A DNA stretch of 13,790 nucleotides from an uncultured Flavobacteriales bacterium (GTDB lineage: Bacteria; Bacteroidota; Bacteroidia; Flavobacteriales; Crocinitomicaceae). Below, piece by piece: positions 1-7,537 of this stretch (positions are counted from its first letter, which is position 1; each line of letters begins with the position of its first letter). The notes beneath the pieces are model-generated. The model saw only the letters and a list, made by a program, of their open reading frames with translations. It was not told the origin of the DNA and searched no databases. Position numbers and translations under genes: made by a program. Where the stretch lies: NCBI GenBank assembly GCA_946886545.1, contig CAMPIU010000033.1:1-13790 (forward strand), in the 5' to 3' direction.

Positions 1-113
1 TTGGATATAAGGACGTTGGAGCTTTTGCAAATTATAACCTGTTACCTCTTTTCGATACCGATAAAACGGTCGGAGTTTACCCACTAACTTTTGGATTAAC
101 GGTCAATTTTTAG
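1..113 (+). CDS. C-terminal end of a probable outer-membrane beta-barrel protein (partial)
   Basis: The reading frame is open from the left edge (first full codon at base 3) to a TAG at 111-113. It encodes about 36 residues ending in PLTFGLTVNF. The alternating hydrophobic and polar pattern with a terminal Phe is what the last strand of an outer-membrane beta-barrel usually looks like in Bacteroidota, where the terminal aromatic residue acts in barrel assembly. The rest of the gene is outside the window, so the family cannot be named. A strong intrinsic terminator starts 33 bases after the stop, so this gene ends its own transcription unit and is not co-transcribed with the kinase gene that follows. 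That this is a coding end is fairly secure; the barrel assignment is an inference from a short tail. Confidence 0.6.
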   Translation, partial: GYKDVGAFANYNLLPLFDTDKTVGVYPLTFGLTVNF

Positions 114-145
114 TGATTTTGCAACATAAGTAACAAAGAGCAGTC

Positions 146-180
146 AAGGAGTTCGCAGCGGCGGACTCCTTTTCTTTTTT
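146..180 (+). terminator. Rho-independent terminator
   Basis: An 11-bp stem (146-156 with 161-171, containing one G-T wobble) closes an AGCG tetraloop and is followed by a T-rich run to 180. It lies just after the partial upstream gene and before the kinase promoter, so it separates the two transcription units. Confidence 0.9.
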
Positions 181-209
181 ATGTAAAATCAGGTTCAATC
201 GTTTTTTGC

Positions 210-217
210 TAACTTTG
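210..217 (+). promoter_or_regulatory. Bacteroidota -7 promoter box (TAACTTTG) of the kinase gene
   Basis: This is an exact match to TAnnTTTG, the -7 element used by the Bacteroidota primary sigma factor. I see no clear TTTG -33 element 17-23 bases upstream. A start site a few bases after the box would give a leader of about 8 bases before the ATG at 230. The longer open frame beginning with TTG at 206 would start upstream of the box, which argues against TTG as the real start. Confidence 0.55.
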
Positions 218-229
218 AACAAGAACTTT

Positions 230-2128
230 ATGATGCGCTTAATTATTTGTTTGATTTTTATTGGTTTTGCTGAATACATTCAGGCACAATCTTGTACATG
301 CAAGTCAATGCAGGATTATGTTGCATTGCGTGATTTTGACAGTACGGCGAAGCACAAACCGATGAATCTTTGGAAGTTCGCAAAAGCCTTGGAAAAAGAC
401 AAAAGTCCGCGATGTTTGGCTTTTTCATTTCAGTTGAAAGCTCAGGTTCAGATTAAAAATAATCAGTTTGATGATGCTGCACGGAGTTTGGACCGCGAAA
501 AATTTATTTTGGATAGTATCCGCTGCAAGTCTGCCAGTTATGTTGAGAATAATTTAACTCGCGGTGAACTTTTAATGCTCCAGGGAGATTATGAGGGTTC
601 GATACAAGCTTATTCAAAAACAATAAAAATTCTCCAACGATCCGGAAACCATACCATGCTTTCGAGAGCTTACCTGGGATTGTCAGGAAGTTATGGAAGA
701 TTAAAAGACAAAGACAAGGCAAAATATTATACCAATCTTGCTTATCCAATCGTGCGGACATTGTCGGATAATGAAGCAAAAATCGATTTGCTGGCTCAAT
801 TATCTGCACGATATTATAAACAATACCAACTCGAAAAAGATAAGATCTATTTGGATTCAGCTTTGAATTCAGTTTCATTTTCGTACGTCCTTGCAAGGAA
901 GATTCAGTATTCGGAAAGCTATCTCCAGATCTATAATCTTTTTGAGGACCATGCGTATTACAATCGCAATTTTCGTTTAGCCTTAAACTACCTGGACAGT
1001 GCCTTACTTCAAACAAATCCGAATCATCACTGGAAAGAACGTGGAGCGATTTATGGTGATATGTCTGATATCTATTTGGAACTGAAACGTTATGACAAAG
1101 CATATCAGTTCGCAGATTCCAATTTGGTTTATGCACAGAAAACCGGAGATCCTTACGATGTTAAAAATGCTTTGGAGTTACTTTACAATTGTGCCAAACT
1201 AAGTGGAGAATACGAACGGGCACTGCTTGTTTATGAAGATCTGTCCAAAATGAAGGACAGCGTTATGGAGATTCAAAATGAACGCGCTTTCAGGCAATTA
1301 CAAGAAAAATATCACCGTGTTCGAAATGAAAAATCGGATGCTGAATACAAACAAGATAAACGTTTGTTACAACAGCAACAACAAATCGGTAATTTGAAAT
1401 GGCGACTGATTTTGGTCGGAATTATCATTTTTGCCTTGCTGACAGCTTACGTTTTGATGGTTTTCAGACAAAAATCGATTAAACAGAAGCAAAAAAGACT
1501 GGAAATTCAACAGCGTTTGAACAGGGCCAGAATTAATCCGGATTTTATTTTTAATGCATTGAATCAATTACAAAATGCAGGACTGAGTCAGGGTGCAGAC
1601 TATAAAAGACAGATTCAATCATTCTCAAAACTCCTCAAACAGGTATTGGATAGTACGCACGATGATTTTATGACTTTGGACCGTGAGATTGAGTTTTTGA
1701 CATTTTATCTGACTTTGCAAAGAGACCGTTCTAAAAATGCCTTTAATTTTTCTTTTGAGGTAGACGAACAATTAGATCCTTCCAATGTTTGTTTGCCAAC
1801 CATGATCTTACAACCTTTTGTGGAAAACACGGTATTGGAAGGTTTCTCCAACTTAAACCGGGTAGGAGAGCTAAAAATCCGTTTCAAATTAAGAGGATTG
1901 AATGAATTGGCAATCATTATTGAAGATAATGGAAAAGGGCTTAAAGCAATTGATTCTTCAAGAGCTTCGGAAATCATTAATGATCGTCTTTATTTGCTCA
2001 ACAAGCTAAACAAAACAAGCTCTTCTTACCTGATCCGTGAAAAAACCGGTGGTGGTGTTTCAGTAGAAATATTCATCCCTTTGATTACAAAAGCTTACGC
2101 TGAAGAGTTGAAAAAGGAAGGGTTTTGA
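230..2128 (+). CDS. TPR-containing LytS-type sensor histidine kinase homologue, phospho-acceptor His replaced by Asp
   Basis: The protein has about 632 residues counted from the ATG at 230; an ATG at 233 is equally possible. In order it shows a signal peptide (hydrophobic stretch ending near AEYIQAQ), a large periplasmic helical region with TPR-like repeats, a Gln-rich coiled coil, one membrane helix at about 391-413, and a cytoplasmic His_kinase/HATPase unit of the LytS/YehU type. The ATP-binding features are present: Asn533 in LQPFVEN, DNGKG at 566-570, and GGGV near 607-610. The family motif NPHFxFN reads NPDFIFN, so the His that LytS-type kinases phosphorylate is Asp438. The usual KHG after the N box is also changed, to LEG. 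No LytTR response regulator is adjacent, and the next gene converges on this one. The domain architecture is secure. Whether it signals by phosphotransfer is doubtful; it may act as a pseudokinase or a partner of another kinase. Confidence 0.88.
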   Translation: MMRLIICLIFIGFAEYIQAQSCTCKSMQDYVALRDFDSTAKHKPMNLWKFAKALEKDKSPRCLAFSFQLKAQVQIKNNQFDDAARSLDREKFILDSIRCKSASYVENNLTRGELLMLQGDYEGSIQAYSKTIKILQRSGNHTMLSRAYLGLSGSYGRLKDKDKAKYYTNLAYPIVRTLSDNEAKIDLLAQLSARYYKQYQLEKDKIYLDSALNSVSFSYVLARKIQYSESYLQIYNLFEDHAYYNRNFRLALNYLDSALLQTNPNHHWKERGAIYGDMSDIYLELKRYDKAYQFADSNLVYAQKTGDPYDVKNALELLYNCAKLSGEYERALLVYEDLSKMKDSVMEIQNERAFRQLQEKYHRVRNEKSDAEYKQDKRLLQQQQQIGNLKWRLILVGIIIFALLTAYVLMVFRQKSIKQKQKRLEIQQRLNRARINPDFIFNALNQLQNAGLSQGADYKRQIQSFSKLLKQVLDSTHDDFMTLDREIEFLTFYLTLQRDRSKNAFNFSFEVDEQLDPSNVCLPTMILQPFVENTVLEGFSNLNRVGELKIRFKLRGLNELAIIIEDNGKGLKAIDSSRASEIINDRLYLLNKLNKTSSSYLIREKTGGGVSVEIFIPLITKAYAEELKKEGF

Positions 2129-2150
2129 TTGAAAAATTGATGAGAGTCAA

Positions 2151-2234
2151 GAGACAAAACTCATGGAGATAAGATTGTAAGAATTCCAATAAATTATTTG
2201 TTATCCTGACCCTTATCTCTAATAGTTTTGACTC
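2151..2234. repeat. Long imperfect inverted repeat between convergent genes
   Basis: The arms at 2151-2173 and 2212-2234 pair with a few mismatches across a 38-base loop; the best-matching blocks are GAGATAAG and AAAACT. The element lies between the stop codons of the kinase homologue and ppk, which face each other. It could end transcription from both sides, or be one copy of a dispersed intergenic palindrome. The T-runs beside it are short, so it is not a textbook terminator. Confidence 0.6.
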
Positions 2235-2244
2235 CTTTTCAATT

Positions 2245-4344
2245 CTAATGCCCCAAATTCTCAATCAACTGCCGGTAATAATTTTGAAGTTCCACCTGAG
2301 AACGAATGACCGCTTCGGAACCGGTTGCTTCTTTATAGGAATTCTTTTGATGTTTATCAATAATACGCGCTTTTTCGCGATCACCCCATTGCATGGAAAA
2401 CACCAGATTGATTTGCTCCTTCAAAATGTTGTCAAAGATCGGAGCACCAACCTCTATTCGTTTATCCAGGTTTCGTTCCATCCAATCCGCCGAAGAAATA
2501 AAATAAAGCGGTTTGTTGTTATTCCCGAAAATCAAAAATCGTGAGTGTTCTAAAAAACGGTCCACAATACTCAAAACCTCTATGTTTTCACTTAAGCCCT
2601 TAATGCCGGGAACCAGGCAGCAGATCCCGCGAACCATTAGTTTGATCTTCACACCATGCTGCGATGCTTCGTATAATTTATCTATAAGTTGCGAATCAAC
2701 GAGGTTATTGATTTTGATATGTATAAATGCAGGCAGACCCTTTTTTGCATTTTTCGTTTCATTCATAATCAAGCTCATATACTTTTTGCGAGCATTAACT
2801 GGAGAAACGATGAGTGTTTTAAAATGGTGACGGTGCAAGGTGTGTTCCATCATGTGAAATACTTCTTGAACCTCTTCAGCTATTTTCTTATTGACTGTGA
2901 TCAGACCCATATCCGTATAAACCTGAGCCGTCCGCTCGTTAAAATTCCCTGTCCCGACATAAGTGATTAGCTGTTCCTTTTTATCCGAAATGCGCTTGAT
3001 CTGGATCAGTTTGGAATGAATTTTCAGGTCTTCGGGACCATACAGTACTTTGGCTCCCTCTTCTTTCATTCGTTCTGACCAGGATAAATTATTCTCTTCA
3101 TCAAAACGGGCTTGTAATTCCAATACAACTGTTACATCTTTTCCATTTCTTACGGCATTTACAAGCGCATTCATTACCTGTGAATTCTTGGCAACCCTAT
3201 AAATGTTGATTTTTATAGATGAAACTTTCGGATCAATTGCAGCTTCTCTCAATAAGTCAACGACGTGATCAAAGCGGTGGTAAGGATAATGAAGAAGAAC
3301 GTCTTTCTCCAGGATTATTTTTATCAAACTGTGTTGTTTGTGAAAACTGGGGTGATCAACGGCTTTATAAGGTGAATAAACAAAGTCCTTGTTCCCAAAA
3401 TCAGGGAACTTCATAAAGTCTTTGAAATTGTGGTATTTTCCGCCTGCTATGGTATTTATTCCCAAGTTTAAATTCAGACTTTTAATGAGCATTTCCAATA
3501 AATCCTGGGGCATCCGGTGATCATAAACCATCCGAACGGGTTCTCCTTTTTTACGCTGTTTGATGCTTTTTTCCATTTTTTCGATGAAGGACATCGAAAC
3601 ATCATCATCCAGGTTTAATTCGGCATCTCTTGTAAATTTGAATGTAAATGCTTCAATGGTGTCAAAGGAGAAGATCGGAAAGATATCAGCTAAGTTGAGG
3701 CGGATAATGTCATCAATCAAAACCACACCTTTTTCCTTATCGGACTCCAGGATGTAGAACCTGGAGACCACGTTGGGGATTTCTATCAAAGCAAAACGCG
3801 CTTTTCTTTTGTAATCCCATTCCATTCGAACAGCCAGATAGATTGCTTTATCCCGGAGTCTTGGAAACGGCATTTTTTTATCAATAAGAACAGGTACAAT
3901 GTCATGAATGACAGAAGAGAAGAAGTAGTTCTTCAATTCGCTTTTTTGTTGGTCATTTACTGTAAGCTCATCATAATGTTTGATTCCTTTCAGCTTCAAT
4001 TTGTGAAGAATAGAAGCATAAGCGTGCTCGAATTTCCGCTGTTGCTTGATTACCACATTCCGGATTTCCTCGTAAAGTTCGTCAGCGGTTCCTTTGTAGC
4101 CGTCAACCTTTTGATCTTCAACCTGGATCATTCTTTTGACATTTGCTACACGGACACGGTAAAACTCATCCAGGTTATTGGAATAAATTCCCAGAAAGCG
4201 CAAACGTTCCACCAAGGGAACTTCATCATCTAAAGCTTCTTGCAAAACGCGATCGTTAAAAGCCAGCCAGCTTAACTCGCGATTGAAATATTTTACATTA
4301 TGAGTTTTGTTTTTGGAAGAATTGGTTTCCTGACTTTTTACCAT
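2245..4344 (-). CDS. ppk1: Polyphosphate kinase 1
   Basis: This enzyme reversibly transfers the terminal phosphate of ATP onto inorganic polyphosphate. At 699 residues it has the usual PPK1 length and all four domains. The N-terminal domain begins with YFNRELSWLAFN (19-30) and is followed by the head domain. Two phospholipase-D-like catalytic domains come next: the first carries the phosphorylated histidine in LKIHSKL (His443) and the TGNFNE loop, and the second carries the second conserved histidine in FLEHSRF (His600) and SADWMERNLD. Both catalytic histidines are present, so it should be active. The ATG at 4344 is supported by the conserved N-terminal motif close behind it and a -7 box just upstream. 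The neighbouring kinase gene is convergent. No exopolyphosphatase gene (ppx) is next to it. It appears to be transcribed alone from its own promoter. Confidence 0.97.
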   Translation of the reverse strand: MVKSQETNSSKNKTHNVKYFNRELSWLAFNDRVLQEALDDEVPLVERLRFLGIYSNNLDEFYRVRVANVKRMIQVEDQKVDGYKGTADELYEEIRNVVIKQQRKFEHAYASILHKLKLKGIKHYDELTVNDQQKSELKNYFFSSVIHDIVPVLIDKKMPFPRLRDKAIYLAVRMEWDYKRKARFALIEIPNVVSRFYILESDKEKGVVLIDDIIRLNLADIFPIFSFDTIEAFTFKFTRDAELNLDDDVSMSFIEKMEKSIKQRKKGEPVRMVYDHRMPQDLLEMLIKSLNLNLGINTIAGGKYHNFKDFMKFPDFGNKDFVYSPYKAVDHPSFHKQHSLIKIILEKDVLLHYPYHRFDHVVDLLREAAIDPKVSSIKINIYRVAKNSQVMNALVNAVRNGKDVTVVLELQARFDEENNLSWSERMKEEGAKVLYGPEDLKIHSKLIQIKRISDKKEQLITYVGTGNFNERTAQVYTDMGLITVNKKIAEEVQEVFHMMEHTLHRHHFKTLIVSPVNARKKYMSLIMNETKNAKKGLPAFIHIKINNLVDSQLIDKLYEASQHGVKIKLMVRGICCLVPGIKGLSENIEVLSIVDRFLEHSRFLIFGNNNKPLYFISSADWMERNLDKRIEVGAPIFDNILKEQINLVFSMQWGDREKARIIDKHQKNSYKEATGSEAVIRSQVELQNYYRQLIENLGH

Positions 4345-4362
4345 GGTTTATTTATAAAGCGA

Positions 4363-4370
4363 CAAACTTA
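4363..4370 (-). promoter_or_regulatory. Bacteroidota -7 box (TAAGTTTG) of ppk1
   Basis: An exact TAnnTTTG match on the minus strand, 18 bases before the ppk1 ATG. A short leader of roughly 14 bases is implied. No convincing -33 TTTG is visible. Confidence 0.5.
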
Positions 4371-4433
4371 CTATGGAGGTTTTGATTCTAAGTTACTAAA
4401 TTTTTGAGATTATGTTAAGTCAATAATAACAAT

Positions 4434-4463
4434 AAAAAAAGGCAATCCGCCCTGGACTGCCTT
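4434..4463 (-). terminator. Rho-independent terminator of the solute-binding protein gene
   Basis: On the minus strand AAGGCAGTCC and GGATTGCCTT pair around a short loop with one A-C mismatch, followed immediately by a run of T. The + strand side also has a T-run a few bases after the stem, but no plus-strand gene ends here. It separates the lipoprotein gene from ppk1. Confidence 0.85.
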
Positions 4464-4496
4464 AACTTTTTTGCAAGCTGAGAGTTAGTTAAAAAT

Positions 4497-6215
4497 TTAT
4501 TTTGAACCCTTTGGTTCTTTGATAAAGATATTTGAAAAATCTAAATTTTCCAATGAATTTGTCTTAAAATTTCGAATGCGGGAATTAATCATGGTAATAA
4601 AGTCATCATTCGTTAATGGAATGACCACGGCATCATTTACAATTTGCTGATCACATTCCACCATGATATCCGTACGTTTATCAGGATCCTGCTCTTTGTT
4701 CAGGCGCATATACAGATCATCAAATTTGGTGTTTTTATATTTGAAGGGATTCATGAATGCCGAGTTGAGATTGGCATATTTTCCGTAGAAAATGCTTAGG
4801 AAGCTTTCCCCATCCGGGTAATCCGCGATCCAACCGGAAACCCAAAGACTGGCTTTTCCTGATTTAACGTACTCGTTTCGTTTTTCAAAATCCACCAATT
4901 CCACAGAGGTCAAAATCCCCAGGTTTTCCTTCAACTGCTTTGCGATTCCTTTTGCCAGTAAATGATTCGCAGCATCCTTATTGCCACTTACATAAATTAC
5001 CAGTGCCGGGAAACCACTTCCATTCGGAAAACCGGCTTGGGCAAGAAGCGCATTTGCTTTTGACACATTAAAATCGGGTCCTTTTACGCGATTTGCCGGA
5101 AAGAACTCGGTGTTTGGGATAAATCCGTTTAAAACAGGATAACCTTCACCCTGTAGTGTGTGGTTAACCAAGCTGACACGATTAATTGCATGATTGATTG
5201 CTCTTCTGACACGAACATCCTGGAAAACCGGATTTCGTTGAGACATTCCCAAAAAGGTTACTGAGAAAGATTGTTTTGAGTCAACCTTGTGTTTCACAGT
5301 TTTTCCTTCCTGTGCTTCCTGCAATGAGCCTAAAATATTATCTACTTCGTCTGTTGGAATTTCCAGAACCAGGTCAATTTTACGTTCCCTGAAGGCAATC
5401 AATTCGCTGCGTTTATTTTTTGTGTAGCTTAATTCAATAGCTGCAAGGAACGGAAGCTGGTTTCCGAATTGATCCTTGGCCCAATAGTTCGGGTTTCGCT
5501 TCAATTTCAGACCCTTGTCTGATAATTCTTCCAACATAAACGGTCCTGTTCCAACCGGATGTTTTTTAATGTCATCCTTGTAAAAGTCATAGGCTTCTTT
5601 TGGAAAAATTCCGAACCCGGAATAGGTCAATAATTTATCAAAACCGGCAAATGCTTCAACCAGGTCAATCTGAACCTTGTATCGGCTTAGTACTTTTATT
5701 CCGGCAACTCCACCGGTTTTAAACTCGGTTTTTGTTGCTTTGTTAAATGCAGAAGCGCCAACTACGCGGTCATTCAGCATGAAACTAACCTCATTTATTT
5801 TCAATCCGCTGCAAGACATGTCCAATGTGAACTTCACATCATCCGCGGTCAATTCTCTTCCCTCGCCATCCAAACATTCATCCGGATGAAAATAAATTCC
5901 TTTTCGAATCGAAAGGGTATAAGATTTTCCGTCAGGGGAGACCGAAAAACTTTCCGCAACAGATGGAATGACCTTCGATCCTGAAGCATCCAAACGTAAA
6001 ATCGGGTCAAAAATCTGTGATGTAATACGCTGTGTATAAAGCGTAGTGGCCTGAAGCGGAAGGAGCGTCTCAATTTTTTCCGAGGACATAAACCGGAAGG
6101 TTCCTCCATATTTGGCACCACCAATTGCTTTCAGGTCTTCAACATTCACGGAATCATCTGAGCAGCCAACAAAACCGACAGCAAGTATGGAAATAAGAAC
6201 GAACTGTTTAAACAT
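4497..6215 (-). CDS. Peptide/nickel-type ABC transporter substrate-binding lipoprotein (family 5)
   Basis: This 572-residue protein matches the family-5 solute-binding proteins (OppA/DppA/NikA type) that capture oligopeptides or similar ligands for an ABC importer. The N-terminus has a lipoprotein signal peptide with lipobox FVGC, so Cys18 should be lipidated; the mature protein then begins C-S-D-D-S. Family features include FDPILRLDASG, VAESFSVSPDGKSYTLSIRKGIYF, the LTADDVKFTLD segment, and the HPVGTGPFML and LKRNPNYW segments typical of domain I. The length is normal and no break is seen. No permease or ATPase gene lies beside it: ppk1 is downstream after a terminator and trpS is upstream. 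It is therefore an orphan binding protein whose transporter must be elsewhere. The ligand cannot be predicted from the sequence. Confidence 0.93.
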   Translation of the reverse strand: MFKQFVLISILAVGFVGCSDDSVNVEDLKAIGGAKYGGTFRFMSSEKIETLLPLQATTLYTQRITSQIFDPILRLDASGSKVIPSVAESFSVSPDGKSYTLSIRKGIYFHPDECLDGEGRELTADDVKFTLDMSCSGLKINEVSFMLNDRVVGASAFNKATKTEFKTGGVAGIKVLSRYKVQIDLVEAFAGFDKLLTYSGFGIFPKEAYDFYKDDIKKHPVGTGPFMLEELSDKGLKLKRNPNYWAKDQFGNQLPFLAAIELSYTKNKRSELIAFRERKIDLVLEIPTDEVDNILGSLQEAQEGKTVKHKVDSKQSFSVTFLGMSQRNPVFQDVRVRRAINHAINRVSLVNHTLQGEGYPVLNGFIPNTEFFPANRVKGPDFNVSKANALLAQAGFPNGSGFPALVIYVSGNKDAANHLLAKGIAKQLKENLGILTSVELVDFEKRNEYVKSGKASLWVSGWIADYPDGESFLSIFYGKYANLNSAFMNPFKYKNTKFDDLYMRLNKEQDPDKRTDIMVECDQQIVNDAVVIPLTNDDFITMINSRIRNFKTNSLENLDFSNIFIKEPKGSK

Positions 6216-6238
6216 AGTAAGCGCGTTGCAGTGTTTTA

Positions 6239-6246
6239 CAAAAATA
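6239..6246 (-). promoter_or_regulatory. Bacteroidota -7 box (TATTTTTG) of the solute-binding protein gene
   Basis: An exact TAnnTTTG match on the minus strand, 23 bases before the ATG at 6215. A TTTG further up is only 10 bases from the box, too close for a normal -33 element. Confidence 0.45.
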
Positions 6247-6311
6247 ACATTTAAAACAAATTTCGGTAGTTCAGGAAAAATATACGCGTATACTCATCTT
6301 TTAATACCTCA

Positions 6312-6341
6312 CTCCCTAAAAAGGCAAAAGCCCCTTGGGAG
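6312..6341. repeat. GC-rich hairpin downstream of trpS
   Basis: On the minus strand CTCCC pairs with GGGAG, and inside it AAGGGGC pairs with GCCTTTT (two G-T wobbles) around a TTTT loop; a two-base TA bulge separates the two stem sections. There is no T-run directly after the stem, so it may be a REP-like palindrome rather than a normal terminator. It is placed where trpS transcription would end. Together with the hairpin at 6371-6395 it fills most of the 232-base trpS to lipoprotein gap. Confidence 0.5.
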
Positions 6342-6370
6342 GAGCTTCAGCATGTTGGTTTAATAAGAGT

Positions 6371-6395
6371 AGTTTATGTTGGTGTAACATAAGTT
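6371..6395. terminator. Possible weak hairpin terminator after trpS
   Basis: A perfect 7-bp stem, TTATGTT (6374-6380) with AACATAA (6386-6392), extends to 10 bp with wobbles around a 5-base loop. It lies 53 bases past the trpS stop on the minus strand. It is AT-rich with no strong T-run, so a termination role is only possible. A similar word, catgttggttta at 6351-6362, repeats 24 bases upstream of its left side. Confidence 0.35.
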
Positions 6396-6447
6396 GATTC
6401 AAATATAGTATTTTTTGATTAAACGGTACAACTCAACAGAAAAATTT

Positions 6448-7416
6448 TTAGTATCCGATTTTAGTGCGAACCCGATTTAAGGTTTCCCGGGCAATTAATC
6501 TTGCTTTGGAAGCCCCAATTTCTAAGGCTTTATCAATCTGGGACTTATCTGCCATCAACTCATTGTATTTTTGTCTTTCTGTTGAAAATTTATTCAATAT
6601 CAGTTCCAAAAGTGCATTTTTTGCGTGCCCGTAACCAAAACCACCTCCTAAATAGTTCGCTTTCATTGTTTCGATCTCTGAAGCCGAAGCCAATAGTTCG
6701 TACAAGCGGAAAATGTGACAGGTATCGGGATCCTTCGGTTCTTCCAATCCTTTACTATCGGTTACAATAGACATTACCTGCTTTTTCAGTTCTTTTTCCG
6801 GAAGAAAAATATTGATCACGTTATTGCGCGACTTGCTCATTTTCTCACCATCTGTTCCGGGAACGATTTTAGTTGCTTCGTCGATACGGGCATCCGGCAG
6901 AATGAATGTTTCACCCATTTTAAGATTGAATTTCACGGCAACATCACGAGCAATCTCGAGGTGTTGAAGCTGGTCCTTTCCAACCGGAACAAGTTCCGCA
7001 TCGTACAATAAAATATCTGCCGCCATCAGGATCGGATAGGTAAATAGTCCGGCGTTGACGTCACTCAAAACATCTGATTTATCTTTGAAGCTATGTGCAA
7101 GTGTTAAGCGCTGAAATGGAAAAAAACACAATAAATGCCACATAAGTTGAGTCACTTCCGCCACATCACTTTGTCTGTAGAATGTAGTTTTTTCAGGGTC
7201 TAAACCACATGCCAGCCAAACAGCTGCTGTCGAATAGGTGTTTTCACTCATGATTCCGGAATCTTTGATTTGAGTCAAAGAGTGCAGATTTGCGATGAAA
7301 AGAAAAGAATCGTTTTTCGGATCCTTTGCCAGTTCAATTGCAGGTAAGATTGCACCGAGCAGATTCCCCAAATGTGGAGTTCCCGTGCTTTGTATACCTG
7401 TAAGAATTCGTGCCAT
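6448..7416 (-). CDS. trpS: Tryptophan--tRNA ligase
   Basis: This enzyme charges tRNA-Trp with tryptophan at the cost of ATP in the cytoplasm. The protein has 322 residues, normal for bacterial TrpRS, a class I synthetase. The HIGH-type signature reads PHLG at 14-17 inside GIQSTGTPHLGNLLGA. The second class I signature reads KMSKS at 192-196 in DGEKMSKSRNN. TrpRS-typical features between them include a DILLYDAELVPVGKDQLQHLE segment. The ATG at 7416 fits the family, which begins only a few residues before the first signature. It is divergent from the acyltransferase gene and appears to be a single-gene unit. Confidence 0.98.
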   Translation of the reverse strand: MARILTGIQSTGTPHLGNLLGAILPAIELAKDPKNDSFLFIANLHSLTQIKDSGIMSENTYSTAAVWLACGLDPEKTTFYRQSDVAEVTQLMWHLLCFFPFQRLTLAHSFKDKSDVLSDVNAGLFTYPILMAADILLYDAELVPVGKDQLQHLEIARDVAVKFNLKMGETFILPDARIDEATKIVPGTDGEKMSKSRNNVINIFLPEKELKKQVMSIVTDSKGLEEPKDPDTCHIFRLYELLASASEIETMKANYLGGGFGYGHAKNALLELILNKFSTERQKYNELMADKSQIDKALEIGASKARLIARETLNRVRTKIGY

Positions 7417-7431
7417 TAAAATTGTTTTTTG

Positions 7432-7439
7432 CGAATTTA
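7432..7439 (-). promoter_or_regulatory. Near-match -7 box (TAAATTCG) of trpS
   Basis: One mismatch to TAnnTTTG on the minus strand, 15 bases before the trpS ATG, in the divergent promoter region shared with the acyltransferase gene. No -33 element is evident. Confidence 0.3.
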
Positions 7440-7503
7440 CTGGTTTCTTTCAGCTAATTTGAATGAATCGCGTAGAAATTCAATGAATGGATTGTTTTTT
7501 GTC

Positions 7504-7533
7504 TTTGATTTTTGATCGGAAGCGTTATTTTTG
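7504..7533 (+). promoter_or_regulatory. Bacteroidota promoter (TTTG-N18-TATTTTTG) of the acyltransferase gene
   Basis: TTTG at 7504-7507 and TATTTTTG at 7526-7533 are 18 bases apart, matching the Bacteroidota -33/-7 layout. The box ends only four bases before the GTG start at 7538, so the predicted transcript begins at or next to the start codon. Confidence 0.6.
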
Positions 7534-7537
7534 AGAG

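Noticed and set aside
114..205. Possible small RNA or riboswitch before the kinase gene
   Set aside because: The only structure is the terminator of the upstream gene, and the kinase promoter lies after it, so there is no leader long enough to hold a riboswitch.
504..1136. Minus-strand open frame of 210 codons inside the kinase gene
   Set aside because: It lies antisense to a strongly supported coding region, has no recognisable domain and an unlikely composition; a shadow frame.
2689..2970. Plus-strand open frames opposite ppk1
   Set aside because: ppk1 is unambiguous with both catalytic histidines; these are antisense shadows.
5849..6124. Second minus-strand frame overlapping the solute-binding protein gene
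   Set aside because: Fully inside the lipoprotein gene in another frame, with no family features.
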